64,000 bases of DNA from Yersinia rohdei ATCC 43380 (GTDB lineage: Bacteria > Pseudomonadota > Gammaproteobacteria > Enterobacterales > Enterobacteriaceae), in NCBI RefSeq assembly GCF_000173775.1, contig NZ_ACCD01000004.1:1-64000 (forward strand), in the 5' to 3' direction. The notes beneath the pieces were generated by a model, which was given only the letters and a program-made list of their open reading frames with translations, did no database searches and had not been told where the DNA came from. The position numbers and the translations under genes are program-made. Shown here one piece after another: positions 10,392 through 19,554 of this stretch (positions are counted from its first letter, which is position 1; every line of letters begins with the position of its first letter).

Positions 10392-10420
10392 AACCTTGGT
10401 TGATGAGAGTGCCCAAGGTT
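10392..10420. other. hairpin downstream of pdeH
   Basis: Perfect 8-base arms AACCTTGG and CCAAGGTT lie about 90 bases after the pdeH stop, between pdeH and yhjG. No T tract follows, so termination is uncertain. A 12-base direct repeat TGATGAGAGTGC (near 10347 and 10401) overlaps the same gap. Confidence 0.45.
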
Positions 10421-10508
10421 TGGGCAACTGAATCCGGGGGAGAGGGCGAAATAACACGAGGAATAGATATCACTGTTTCTTAAAGAAAAAGCCTTTTCGC
10501 AGCTGTCA

Positions 10509-11297
10509 TTAACCGCAAAACAACATAGGAAGCGTTTGTAATCTATCAAATGTGGTTGGTCGGGAAAGATAATAACCCTGTGCCGCCGTCGCATCAGAGC
10601 GCTGTACCATTGCCCACTCCTCCGAGGTTTCTACCCCTTCCACAATCACCCCTTTACTGTATCTACCCATTAAGGTTATCAGTGTGAAAAACAGTTGGTT
10701 GCCAGCATCACTTTCCCGCAACACGATAAACAGGTCTCTGGCAACTTTGATGTATTCATAACGCCAACTGATAAATGAAGTGAAATTTGCCAGCCCGCTA
10801 CCAAAATCATCCAGCCAGAGCCGGTCTGCTTCAGCAATGTGTGCAAAGGGGGTATCAAGGGAGGTATCGACATGTTCAAGCAATTCAAAGCGAATATAGG
10901 GCATGGCATCAATCAACAATTTTGCCTGGCGGTCATCTTGCATCTCCATTAGCGCTTGCCCATCAATATTGATAGAAACCAGCACCTCATGATGCATAAA
11001 TATCGCATGCCACTGCTTAAGCATGGTCAGCTGTTCCAGCACTACATCCAGACGTGCGCGGATACTGATAGAATTAAAATAATCTTCCGGATTCAAGCGA
11101 GTATCCGGTGAGGAAGGATGAAAAACAGCCGTTAGCAACTCGATCGCCAGCAGCGCACCTGTGGTGCGATAGATAGGTTGAAAAGTATACCGACGCTGAC
11201 ATTGCCGCCAGAAGCTCTGTCCTTTATTTCGATCAATAGCGGCAAAGGATGGCGCAAGTAAACCTGATATTTTATTGGTCATCAGTTTAGTCGCCAT
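10509..11297 (-). CDS. pdeH: c-di-GMP phosphodiesterase PdeH (EAL)
   Basis: PdeH (YhjH) is a stand-alone cytosolic EAL-domain enzyme that hydrolyses c-di-GMP to pGpG and so favours motility over biofilm. The 262-residue product is one EAL domain. The signature residues are all present: ELL in place of EAL, Asn in SINIDG, Glu in FELLEH, the LDDFGSG metal-binding loop, Lys in YIKVARD, Glu in VIVEGVET and Gln in AAQGYYLSRP. It should therefore be active. In E. coli the gene is under flagellar control; no flagellar promoter could be confirmed here. It sits next to kdgK as in E. coli. Confidence 0.94.
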   Translation of the reverse strand: MATKLMTNKISGLLAPSFAAIDRNKGQSFWRQCQRRYTFQPIYRTTGALLAIELLTAVFHPSSPDTRLNPEDYFNSISIRARLDVVLEQLTMLKQWHAIFMHHEVLVSINIDGQALMEMQDDRQAKLLIDAMPYIRFELLEHVDTSLDTPFAHIAEADRLWLDDFGSGLANFTSFISWRYEYIKVARDLFIVLRESDAGNQLFFTLITLMGRYSKGVIVEGVETSEEWAMVQRSDATAAQGYYLSRPTTFDRLQTLPMLFCG

Positions 11298-11462
11298 GTT
11301 TCAGGGCACCTGACAGTTGCTGTAATCTGTATTGCAGCAAATCTGCTGACACCCAGTGGGGGATAATTTTTCTTCCAGAGATATTATCGACTCAGGTGAC
11401 CAGAACTTTATATGTACCCAATAGATTTCAAAATGTATGCGAGCACGACACATTAAAGCCTT

Positions 11463-11590
11463 CTGTACCCAAAATGATTGGGATTGTGGGCAGGCCGCAA
11501 ACGAGTAAATCCCGGTGAACTAACCTAAATCAGTGACTCGAGGATGTAACTGCCGCTAGCAGCCCTACAATTTCAAGTTATAAGTGTATA
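11463..11590 (+). repeat. ERIC-like element
   Basis: About 128 bases match the ERIC architecture: a left GATTG-GGGCAGGC-GCAAACGAGTAAATCCC part, the central GTGAACT-AACC-CAGTGACTC stem and a right CAATTTCAAGTTATAAGTGTATA end. It lies 44 bases before the tautomerase start, so it is probably part of that gene's promoter or leader. With the promoter region of pdeH it accounts for the 337-base gap. Confidence 0.75.
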
Positions 11591-11634
11591 CATTAGTTAA
11601 CTCAATAATGCCATTAGCATTAATGGAGATAAAT

Positions 11635-11835
11635 ATGCCCTACGTAAATATTAAAATCACACGCGAAGGGGCGACTGCGGAACAGAAAAAGCAACTGATC
11701 GCCGGAGTCACCCAATTATTAGTCGATACACTGGGGAAAAACCCTGCAACCACCGTCGTCGTGATTGATGAAGTGGATACAGATAACTGGGGTATTGGCG
11801 GACACAGCGTTACCGACCTGCGAAAAACATCCTAA
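11635..11835 (+). CDS. 4-oxalocrotonate tautomerase family protein
   Basis: The 66-residue protein starts MPYVNIKITREG. After removal of the start Met, Pro1 is the catalytic base that defines the 4-OT family. The beta-alpha-beta fold pattern is complete: the first strand, the helix AEQKKQLIAGVTQLLVDTLG, then TTVVVIDEV and the C-terminal WGIGGHS turn. Such proteins form small hexamers that tautomerise enol acids or related compounds; the natural substrate here is unknown. ATG 11635 is chosen because GGAG lies about 7 bases before it and because Pro must be residue 2. The reading frame upstream is ERIC-derived sequence and not coding. Confidence 0.85.
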   Translation: MPYVNIKITREGATAEQKKQLIAGVTQLLVDTLGKNPATTVVVIDEVDTDNWGIGGHSVTDLRKTS

Positions 11836-11890
11836 TTGGGCTCTGAACTGCGGGAAACTTAGCTGTTTCCCGACCTATATCATAAAAAAT

Positions 11891-11907
11891 TTAAAACGAT
11901 GTTTTAA
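11891..11907. promoter_or_regulatory. KdgR operator candidate, kdgK
   Basis: Perfect palindrome TTAAAAC-GAT-GTTTTAA, 83 bases before the kdgK start. It fits the RAAAY-nnt-GTTTY core of the KdgR box that controls pectin catabolism genes in Dickeya, Pectobacterium and Yersinia. Confidence 0.75.
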
Positions 11908-11989
11908 TACTATTGACTCTGACTAAGCCAGCAGTGAGACTAACCTTATTTCGTCACTGATTCCTCCTTCAGAAATAGGCCTGTTTCCC

Positions 11990-12934
11990 ATGACCAGCAA
12001 AAAGATTGCCGTTATCGGCGAATGCATGATTGAACTGTCACAAAAAGGTACCGACCTTAGCCGGGGCTTTGGCGGTGATACGCTAAATACCGCAGTGTAT
12101 GTTGCCCGTCAGGTGTCACAGCAGGCCCTGAATGTGCATTACGTGACAGCATTAGGCACTGACAGCTTCAGTAATGAAATGCTGGAAGCCTGGCAGCAGG
12201 AAAACATCCACACTGACCTTATTCAGCGTATGGATAATAAACTGCCAGGGCTGTACTTCATCGAAACCGACAGCACGGGTGAGCGGACGTTCTATTACTG
12301 GCGCAATGATGCCGCGGCACGTTTCTGGCTCAGCAGCCCAGCGGCGGATGAAATCTGCCAACAGCTGGAAAAATTTGATTACCTGTACCTCAGTGGTATT
12401 AGCCTGGCAATCCTCGACAGCGCTTCACGCCAGCGGTTACTGAAATTGCTCCGCGCCTGTCGCGCCAATGGTGGCAAAGTTATCTTTGATAACAATTACC
12501 GCCCACGTCTGTGGCAAAGCAAGGAAGAGACTCAGGAAGCCTACCGCGACATGTTAGCTTGCACTGATATCGCGTTCCTGACTCTGGATGATGAAGATAT
12601 GCTGTGGGGCGAGAAGCCACTGGAGCAAGTGATTGACCGGACTCAAGCTTTGGGTGTCAGTGAAATTATTGTCAAACGCGGTGCAGATTCTTGCATTGTT
12701 TGGGTGAAAGAGGGTTTTGAAGCACACCAATACGATGTACCTGCCGTGAAACTACCGAAAGAGAAAGTGGTAGATACAACGGCGGCTGGGGATTCCTTCA
12801 GTGCCGGTTACCTGGCGGTTCGCCTAACCGGTGGCAGCGCCCATGATGCGGCAATACGCGGCCATTTGACTGCCAGCACAGTGATTCAATATCGTGGCGC
12901 TATCATTCCACTGGCGGCAATGCCCGCAGTCTGA
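11990..12934 (+). CDS. kdgK: 2-dehydro-3-deoxygluconate kinase
   Basis: KdgK phosphorylates KDG to KDPG, the step that channels pectin and hexuronate breakdown products into the lower Entner-Doudoroff pathway. The 314-residue product has the PfkB/ribokinase fold: N-terminal GECMIEL and GGDTLNTAVY substrate region, GLYFIETD, and the C-terminal DTTAAGDSFSAGYL signature with the catalytic Asp. A KdgR palindrome upstream ties it to the kdgM-pelY genes nearby. The ribosome site before this ATG is weak. It converges on yhjJ, with a shared terminator between them. Confidence 0.96.
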   Translation: MTSKKIAVIGECMIELSQKGTDLSRGFGGDTLNTAVYVARQVSQQALNVHYVTALGTDSFSNEMLEAWQQENIHTDLIQRMDNKLPGLYFIETDSTGERTFYYWRNDAAARFWLSSPAADEICQQLEKFDYLYLSGISLAILDSASRQRLLKLLRACRANGGKVIFDNNYRPRLWQSKEETQEAYRDMLACTDIAFLTLDDEDMLWGEKPLEQVIDRTQALGVSEIIVKRGADSCIVWVKEGFEAHQYDVPAVKLPKEKVVDTTAAGDSFSAGYLAVRLTGGSAHDAAIRGHLTASTVIQYRGAIIPLAAMPAV

Positions 12935-13065
12935 TTGAATTACCCTCTGTTGGCGGGCACCCCACCAGCAGAGGATATCTCAGCAAGCCAAAATAAAGGC
13001 GAAGCAGCCCCTGAGGGCGTAACGACATAAATTGTCGGACGGCCCCAAGGAATGTGAACCCCGAA

Positions 13066-13101
13066 AAAAAAAGCCCAGGATTTCTATGTTGGGCTTTTTC
13101 A
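13066..13101. terminator. bidirectional terminator kdgK/yhjJ
   Basis: AAGCCCA and TGGGCTT arms are flanked by an A run on one side and a T run on the other, between the convergent kdgK and yhjJ stops. It can serve both genes. Confidence 0.8.
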
Positions 13102-13116
13102 TTGCGGAAATTCGGG

Positions 13117-14619
13117 TTATTGCGCAGTAGCCGGTGTTGGCGGCACAACCTCCGCAGCACTGATTGCGGGCGCGCCGCCTTCTGGCACCACAGTGTGTGG
13201 CGTCATAATCGCGTTATACGCATCCTGCAATGCTTTTACATTCACTTCCGGTTCGCCTTTGGGCTGGGTCAGAATCAACGTCGTTTCTTGCGATAATTGC
13301 TGTTTCAACTCCTGATTCAGCTCGGCCAACGTCAAATCTGATAAAAATGCCTGTCGCAGCTTCTGATATTGTTCTGGTGCAATATCCACCACACCACTTT
13401 GCTGTGAACGCAAACGCTGGCTCATCAGAATGTCGGTATCGGTGCGGGCATAGGTAGTGAACAATTTACTGAGTTGATCTTTTTTCTGCACCATTAAGGC
13501 ATCAAACTCTGTCTGACTCAGGCCATTTTTGCGTAAATTAGTCAGCTCGCGGGCGACAAAACTCATTCCCGGCGTCAGATTATCAGCAGAAGTATTCAAG
13601 TGAATAGCACATTGCGCTCGCTGATATTGCACCCGACAATCAAAACCTAATTTCAGGTTCTTTTGATCACTTTTATCCAACACCTGCTGGATATGCCAGA
13701 ACAAGGCTTCTCGCGCCAAATCACTGCGCCAATAACGACTTAATGCTTGAGAATCCTGAATGGGATGCCACGGGGTATCCCACATCAGCGACAACGTATC
13801 TTGCGCCGCCTGCTCGCTCATCAGGCTCACAGGCTCTGGTGGCAATGCCGCTAACATGGCCATAGGCGCTGGCGTAGTGCGTTTCCCTTTCAATTCAGAG
13901 AACGCTTTGCTGATTTGAGCAGCAATACTGCGGCTGTCAACATTCCCGACCACATATAACGTCATGGCATCTGGGGTATACCATTGCTGATAAAACTGTT
14001 TCAGCTTCTCTATATCAACGGGTTTTGCGACCGGTTGACCCGGATCATGACCAATCAAAGAAGAACCTTTAAGACGATAGCGCCACCAAGGTTCTTGAAT
14101 ATTTTGCGGGAAAGTCGCGATAGGATCGGTCGCACTATTCAACGCCGCATTGACTGTTTGTTCGCTGATTGCCAGCTTGCCACTGGTATCAGATAACCAC
14201 GCCAATGCTTCTTTCAGCAGATCAGGGCGATTATTGGGCAAGCTAAGGCTGTATAAGGTGAAATCATAAGATGTAATCGCCGGTGGCAATGGGCGCTCAT
14301 TATCAACCCCTTGCTGCCACAGCGACTGAAGTTGGGCAGGAGTAAAACTCGCGCTGCTCATTAATGCCAAACGTGGCAACAGATGGGCAAAACCAACTTG
14401 TTGGCTGCCTTCAGATAATGAGCCCGCATTCACCACCAGACGTAACTCGACCCTATCGCTAGGGCGCTGCGGTGTCGCCAGCAACTGCCATGAAAACCCG
14501 TTTTCTAACTTCCCCTGCTGCCAGGCAGGATCGGGTTGTAGTGCTTCAGCCTGCACATTACTGCTGGCGGCGGCCAACAATAACCCACCAACTATAAGAC
14601 GAATTCTGGTGCCCTGCAT
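13117..14619 (-). CDS. yhjJ: M16-like periplasmic protein YhjJ, degenerate zinc site
   Basis: The 500-residue protein resembles M16 (pitrilysin/insulinase) peptidases and has a signal peptide (1-24, cut after NVQA). It keeps the M16 N-terminal pattern LENGFSWQLL ... VELRLVVNAGSLSE, but the zinc motif HxxEH is replaced by HLLPRL, so catalytic activity is unlikely. The central FYQQWYTPDAMTLYVVGNVD, typical of M16 chains, is intact, and the C-terminus is Pro/Ala-rich. It may act as a non-catalytic partner or binding protein; its function is unknown. AGGGG precedes the ATG. Same position as in E. coli. Confidence 0.88.
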   Translation of the reverse strand: MQGTRIRLIVGGLLLAAASSNVQAEALQPDPAWQQGKLENGFSWQLLATPQRPSDRVELRLVVNAGSLSEGSQQVGFAHLLPRLALMSSASFTPAQLQSLWQQGVDNERPLPPAITSYDFTLYSLSLPNNRPDLLKEALAWLSDTSGKLAISEQTVNAALNSATDPIATFPQNIQEPWWRYRLKGSSLIGHDPGQPVAKPVDIEKLKQFYQQWYTPDAMTLYVVGNVDSRSIAAQISKAFSELKGKRTTPAPMAMLAALPPEPVSLMSEQAAQDTLSLMWDTPWHPIQDSQALSRYWRSDLAREALFWHIQQVLDKSDQKNLKLGFDCRVQYQRAQCAIHLNTSADNLTPGMSFVARELTNLRKNGLSQTEFDALMVQKKDQLSKLFTTYARTDTDILMSQRLRSQQSGVVDIAPEQYQKLRQAFLSDLTLAELNQELKQQLSQETTLILTQPKGEPEVNVKALQDAYNAIMTPHTVVPEGGAPAISAAEVVPPTPATAQ

Positions 14620-14950
14620 GTGAACCCCTACTTAATAAACTATCCAATTTTAAAACAATACAATTTTACGTAAATCGCTCGTGTTTTCACGCGAACTGCC
14701 AGTGGTGAGTATGCCAGCACCTTATCTATGGTCACAATAGCGCCATCAAGCCTGTAACAATTCATCACTATAGCGTCATTATTGACTGAAAAATCAACGG
14801 TTATCGCCACCATAAAAACAGGAGGTGGGAGTGTACCATTCTGTTAGACCGCATGCTTTTGCCGATGTCACTCATCAGAGTAAAAAATAGTATCTAAATG
14901 GTAATTAGTATCAGAAAAAGAGGGATAAAGCTGAGATATTGCGAAGAAGT

Positions 14951-14979
14951 ACTGCCGGTAACGCGGTGTCACCGGCAGT
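14951..14979. terminator. hairpin after dctA
   Basis: Perfect 9-base arms ACTGCCGGT and ACCGGCAGT with an 11-base loop, about 40 bases beyond the dctA stop. The T tract is poor, so it may stabilise the mRNA end or act with Rho. The remaining 400-base gap up to yhjJ shows no gene. Confidence 0.6.
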
Positions 14980-15021
14980 GATTTGACAGGATAAATTGCT
15001 TATTTCTTTGTTTGGGTTTTA

Positions 15022-16314
15022 TCAGGAAGAAGCACCGGTTTTTATCTCACCATTAGGTACCGCTTTATTTGATAACACCGCTTGCAACTGGTCGTTATCC
15101 AACTGTTTACACCATTTGGCCACGACGATGGTTGCCACGCCATTCCCAACCAGATTCGTTAGCGCACGCGCTTCTGACATGAAACGGTCGATACCCAGAA
15201 TCAGTGCCAATCCCGCCAAAGGTAAATGCCCAACGGCGGAGATGGTGGCCGCCAACACAATAAAGCCACTGCCCGTAACCCCTGCGGCACCCTTTGAAGA
15301 AAGCAACAGCACCACAAGCAGGGTGACCTGATGAATAACATCCATATGGGTATTGGTCGCCTGCGCGATAAATACCGCCGCCATAGTCAGGTAAATAGAG
15401 GTGCCGTCCAGGTTAAAAGAGTAACCGGTCGGAATAACCAGCCCCACTACAGATTTCTTACAGCCGGCTTTTTCCATCTTATCTAGCATGCGCGGCAGCA
15501 CAGACTCCGAGGATGATGTCCCCAGCACGATAAGCAACTCTTCTTTTATATAGCGGATAAATTTGAAGATGTTGAAACCATTAAATTTCGCGATAGAACC
15601 CAGCACCACAACCACAAACAGAATACAGGTAGCATAGAAGCAGATAATCAGCTGGCCCAGTTGCACCAAGCTGCCCACCCCGTATTTACCGATAGTAAAG
15701 GCCATCGCACCAAAAGCACCAATAGGGGCCAGGCGCATAATCATATTGATGATGCCGAAGATAACGCGGGAGAAACTCTCGATAACATTGAAGATAAGCT
15801 GGCCTTTTTCACCCAAACGATGCAGGGCGAAACCGAACAGAACAGCAAACATCAATACTTGCAGAATATTACCGCTGGCAAAAGCACCGACGACGCTACC
15901 GGGAATGATGTCCAGTAGGAAAGGTATAATCCCTTGCTGCGAGGCTTGCTCAGCATAAAGTGCAACCGCTTTGGCATCGAGTGTCGCCGGGTCGATATTC
16001 ATCCCAGCGCCGGGTTGCACCACGTTAACAATCACCAAGCCAATCAGTAGCGCAATTGTACTGACAATCTCAAAATAGAGCAGCGCAATGGCACCTGTAC
16101 GGCCAACGGCTTTCATACTTTCCATGCCCGCAATACCGGTTACGACGGTACAGAAAATCACGGGTGCGATAATCATTTTAATTAGTTTAACAAATCCATC
16201 ACCCAAAGGTTTCATTTGAGCGCCGAGTTCTGGGTAAAAATGGCCTAACAAAACGCCCAATGTAATCGCCGTTAACACCTGAAAATAAAGACTTTTAAAT
16301 ATTGAAGCTTTCAT
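15022..16314 (-). CDS. dctA: C4-dicarboxylate:cation symporter DctA
   Basis: DctA brings succinate, fumarate, malate and aspartate into the cell aerobically with protons or sodium. The 430-residue product belongs to the DAACS family. Seen: about eight membrane spans, the serine-rich hairpin motif [12 protein letters not shown], the NLDGTSIY motif in the substrate site and [10 protein letters not shown] in the second hairpin. The ATG at 16314 is chosen for its AAAGGAC site 6 bases upstream; an upstream in-frame extension of 48 codons is not conserved protein. In E. coli the gene answers to DcuSR and CRP; neither site could be confirmed here. Confidence 0.96.
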   Translation of the reverse strand: MKASIFKSLYFQVLTAITLGVLLGHFYPELGAQMKPLGDGFVKLIKMIIAPVIFCTVVTGIAGMESMKAVGRTGAIALLYFEIVSTIALLIGLVIVNVVQPGAGMNIDPATLDAKAVALYAEQASQQGIIPFLLDIIPGSVVGAFASGNILQVLMFAVLFGFALHRLGEKGQLIFNVIESFSRVIFGIINMIMRLAPIGAFGAMAFTIGKYGVGSLVQLGQLIICFYATCILFVVVVLGSIAKFNGFNIFKFIRYIKEELLIVLGTSSSESVLPRMLDKMEKAGCKKSVVGLVIPTGYSFNLDGTSIYLTMAAVFIAQATNTHMDVIHQVTLLVVLLLSSKGAAGVTGSGFIVLAATISAVGHLPLAGLALILGIDRFMSEARALTNLVGNGVATIVVAKWCKQLDNDQLQAVLSNKAVPNGEIKTGASS

Positions 16315-16706
16315 AACTATGTCCTTTTGGAGAAATACACGGCAGCTCGTCGCTTTGCTCTCAGTGATAATTGAATGACACTTCTTTTTTATCCGTGCTT
16401 GCGCGGAAAATAACACCCTCATAACAATATGGAAATTATTAGTTGCACTGGATTGCACCCTTGATGCGAAACTAAGAACTGAAACGCTTCAAGCGAAAGC
16501 AATAATGGAAATACAGTCAGATCAACCAGACAATTAACCCAAAATGATGGGTAACAGGAAAAGTGGGAAATAAGCGGGCCGGATAGGTGGAGAACAGAAG
16601 ATTTGGGGGGGATATCTTGCCAGTAATGACCCCAGTGATGATGAAAACTCAGTTATTACGAAGACTCGGTGGTAACAGAATCGGTTATCACAAAATCGTA
16701 CCCGTG

Positions 16707-16782
16707 GGTAAAAGTGTCGGGTAACAAACCCTGGGAAGCCGCCACTCGACACTTTTACCAACAACGGCCCCAGCACGGGCCG
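16707..16782. terminator. two hairpins after pelY
   Basis: Close to the pelY stop is a CGGCCC/GGGCCG stem (16765-16782, loop CAGCAC). Beyond it lies a perfect 13-base inverted repeat (16707-16719 and 16747-16759, GGTAAAAGTGTCG and its complement) with a 27-base spacer. Together they should end the pelY transcript. The rest of the 481-base gap up to dctA shows no gene. Confidence 0.6.
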
Positions 16783-16795
16783 CTGTCGGGACTGT

Positions 16796-18514
16796 TTATT
16801 TACGCCCGTTCGGTTGCAATGTCTCCCCAACGTTGAGTAAGAATAGCTCATTATCACGGGTTGAGACACGGGCTGACCCATCGTCCATCCGGTAAGCGCC
16901 CTCAGTAAAACCCGCACCATTAAGGAAAGGTGCAACCGCCTGAGGCTTATTGCGCAATGAAGCCTCCAGCGCCAGTAATGCATAAGGCTCTATGGCATCT
17001 ACATTTGCATATTGGCGATCGGGAGAATCCATAAAGAAGCCGTCAATATAGCGGGTTTTAATCATGTTATCGCCGATTTTCTCAGCTAATAACCGATAGT
17101 CTTCTACTTGGCTGGCATGATAGAGATCCAGTAATGCAAATAAGGCGTAGGGGTCACTGTTGGTGGTATCCAACTTGACCTTCACCTCTTTGCCAGGCGC
17201 TGAACCTAACTCACCCAGCCCTTGGTCATGGGCAATACCGCGAGCCACTTTCCACAGTAATGGGTCATTATCAATAGCATAGGCACGCGCGTAGGAAACC
17301 AAGAATTCATTGCCTGCTTTGTACGGCTTGAGCACTGTGCCTTTTTTGCCATAATAGCCATCTCGCGGGAGAGCGTAATTTGATAAATCTTGCCCATTGG
17401 CCATCATCGGGCGGAAAGTATTATCTTCAGCATTATAAGCATATTGAGCGAAAGCTTTCAGGCCATCCACAGTCCATTGCAGTAAATCTTGTCCCTGAGG
17501 CCCCAAATCTTTACCCAACTGCAACTGCATTAAGGCATTTTCAGAATACAGAGTGCTGGTGCGCCCTTTGAGCATCATGTTGCCTTCCAATGCTGTTGGG
17601 CCAAATTCTGGGCCAAACTGGCGCTGAGCACGATCACCAAATTTAGAATGGGTGTCGGCGTCGTCAGTGGGTTCCTCGCGCTTTAGCGCTTGCGTAAACT
17701 GATAAACGCCAAGACCCGTTTTGGCATCACGCGGTAACACATATTGATCTGCCAGCCGCTTGGCCCAAACTAATGCGCCTTGATCTTGCTGATGTTTATA
17801 GAGCAAAGATGCTGAATAAATCAGGTCATTGCCAGCATTGAGAAAACTCAGACCTTTAGTGGCAAAGAAAGGCGGTTGTTGCTCGAATTTACTTTCCCAC
17901 AACGCCCCCATTGGCTTGCCATACTCGCCATGACGGCTGGTTTCGAGAATACGCCAATCATAGACATGGGCATTCCAAAAACCGCGAATAAAGCGGGTGG
18001 TGGCATCACTGTCGACACTAAACATCAGGTCATAATAGGGATAAGCATTTTTCAGCTCATGCACCATTTCTTTTTCACTTGGCCCTTCTGGTTGCAGGGT
18101 TTTCAGATCAACAAACCGGTGACCGCCCCAATACAGCAAGCCACTTGGGTCTTGATAGTTCTGGAAATGATAGCGAACAATATCTTCCGCACGTTTCTGA
18201 TAACGAGGGTCGCCACTCAACTGACTCAAGCCACTCATCACACGCATTAGATTTTGCTGTGCGGAGAAGTTTGATAACACCGCCCGACGGCCATCGGGGA
18301 ATATCCATTCCAATTGCTGCCCAGTGCGGGGGTCAACACCGTCCGCCAACAGCGGGCTGGGCGTATCACCATGATAAGTATCCGATGCCTTATGTAACAC
18401 ATTATCGACGTACTGTTTTACTACCGAGAGGCGATCAGTCTGTGCTGCCTGTCCGGCGGGTATATACATCATTGCCAAGGCTGCCATACTCAAAAATAAC
18501 GCACTTTTTTTCAT
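16796..18514 (-). CDS. pelY: periplasmic pectate lyase, family PL2
   Basis: This is a polysaccharide lyase family 2 endo-pectate lyase, which cleaves oligogalacturonate by beta-elimination in the periplasm. The 572-residue protein has a signal peptide (about 1-23, ending GQAAQ), separating it from the cytoplasmic exo-lyase PelW. Residues known in the family from Y. enterocolitica PL2A are seen: His132 (GGHRF), Glu153 (VHELK), Arg194 and His195 (TSRHGEYG). These correspond to metal ligands and the catalytic Arg once the 23-residue signal is removed. ATG 18514 is chosen over an upstream TTG. It lies 191 bases after kdgM on the same strand, so porin and lyase are probably one transcription unit. 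Confidence 0.92.
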   Translation of the reverse strand: MKKSALFLSMAALAMMYIPAGQAAQTDRLSVVKQYVDNVLHKASDTYHGDTPSPLLADGVDPRTGQQLEWIFPDGRRAVLSNFSAQQNLMRVMSGLSQLSGDPRYQKRAEDIVRYHFQNYQDPSGLLYWGGHRFVDLKTLQPEGPSEKEMVHELKNAYPYYDLMFSVDSDATTRFIRGFWNAHVYDWRILETSRHGEYGKPMGALWESKFEQQPPFFATKGLSFLNAGNDLIYSASLLYKHQQDQGALVWAKRLADQYVLPRDAKTGLGVYQFTQALKREEPTDDADTHSKFGDRAQRQFGPEFGPTALEGNMMLKGRTSTLYSENALMQLQLGKDLGPQGQDLLQWTVDGLKAFAQYAYNAEDNTFRPMMANGQDLSNYALPRDGYYGKKGTVLKPYKAGNEFLVSYARAYAIDNDPLLWKVARGIAHDQGLGELGSAPGKEVKVKLDTTNSDPYALFALLDLYHASQVEDYRLLAEKIGDNMIKTRYIDGFFMDSPDRQYANVDAIEPYALLALEASLRNKPQAVAPFLNGAGFTEGAYRMDDGSARVSTRDNELFLLNVGETLQPNGRK

Positions 18515-18583
18515 TATTTTATTACCTGTCAAAGTCGTTACAGCGAGGTGTGACCCTAAAGGTCAGAATTTAATTAAACTGCA

Positions 18584-18677
18584 GACAAAGTTGATTGGAG
18601 ATAAACCGCGTAAGCCGGCGGAGCGCCCATAGCTGCCGTCGCTCCGACGGAGTCGGAACTGAATATGTCGCTTTGTC
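18584..18677. repeat. short interspersed element, copy A
   Basis: About 94 bases bounded by GACAAAG and CTTTGTC, with internal palindromic segments around GCGTAAGCCGG and CCGTCGCTCCGACGG. It is related in sequence and ends to the element at 58470-58583. It occupies the kdgM-pelY spacer. Confidence 0.6.
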
Positions 18678-18705
18678 ATTAATATAATTTAATTATTTCA
18701 GATCA

Positions 18706-19410
18706 TCAGAAACTATATTTGACCCCTACACGATAACGAGTTTGGCGTTCATCTGTTTTTTTACTGCCGGAGACATTACCAATAGCCATATAAGGAGACC
18801 AGCTTTTATCCCACTTATAAGTTAATTTGAAATCATGGCTCCAATCATAATTCTCATTATTAGACAGTACCACACCGGCTTTATTGGCTTGCTTGTAGTC
18901 TAGCTCATAGTCTAATTGATAATTTTTGCTAATTTTATAGCTGAGAACACTCGTCAGATTATAGCCATGTTCTGAAGTATCTTTTGGTGTATTAATATTG
19001 GCGCTGGTGCGTTTGTAATAAGGGCGATAACGCAATGAAACAGAGAGGTCATCAATGATATTTGCCTTACCACGCAGATAAGGGCGATAGCTGTTAGCGG
19101 TAGAACTTGAATCTAATGAGAAGCCGGGCTCGAGAGAGAATGTTTTATCAATTTTATACACATAGCTGGCAACCACTTCTGTGCCATTACTCACGCCTTC
19201 ATGGAAGGGTTTATCTTTGTCAGAAGCACTTTTCCATTTACCTTCCAGAGACAACCCAAAGCCATTAGCAAAGCGGTGAGACATTAATAAACGGTCTTTA
19301 TGATTATTACCACTTTGGTCTTGTGTTTCATGACGATAGTCAATAGTTACTGCCATTGCGCTGGTGCTGATAAGTGATGCAATTGCCAGAGATAATAATT
19401 TAAATTTCAT
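18706..19410 (-). CDS. kdgM: oligogalacturonate-specific porin KdgM
   Basis: KdgM-family porins are 12-stranded monomeric outer-membrane channels that admit oligogalacturonates. The 234-residue product has a signal peptide (1-20, cut STSAMA|VT), then VTIDYRHE at the start of the barrel, alternating beta-strand patterns throughout and a terminal Phe (VGVKYSF), the usual outer-membrane assembly signal. The ribosome site AAGGT is good. Upstream lie KdgR and CRP box candidates, consistent with repression by KdgR and activation by CRP as known in Dickeya. pelY follows. Confidence 0.94.
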   Translation of the reverse strand: MKFKLLSLAIASLISTSAMAVTIDYRHETQDQSGNNHKDRLLMSHRFANGFGLSLEGKWKSASDKDKPFHEGVSNGTEVVASYVYKIDKTFSLEPGFSLDSSSTANSYRPYLRGKANIIDDLSVSLRYRPYYKRTSANINTPKDTSEHGYNLTSVLSYKISKNYQLDYELDYKQANKAGVVLSNNENYDWSHDFKLTYKWDKSWSPYMAIGNVSGSKKTDERQTRYRVGVKYSF

Positions 19411-19470
19411 TACAGCTACCTTATTTTAATAAATAAAAATAATTATTATGATAAATACAAAGTTAACTTA

Positions 19471-19487
19471 TGAAACGCTATTTTATT
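19471..19487. promoter_or_regulatory. KdgR operator candidate, kdgM
   Basis: On the coding strand this reads as an AAAAT-AGC-GTTTC core inside an AT-rich flank, close to the KdgR consensus RAAAY-nnt-GTTTY, 60-77 bases before the kdgM start. It is less symmetric than the kdgK site. Confidence 0.5.
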
Positions 19488-19554
19488 TATTTTGATATAA
19501 AGTTCCGAGATCGAAGGCTAATAGTTATAAATTAATTAAACAAATGTTCATTTA

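Noticed and set aside
16534-16983. 149-codon ORF overlapping the pelY 3' end
   Set aside because: It is a shadow of pelY plus the downstream hairpins; composition and content are not protein-like.
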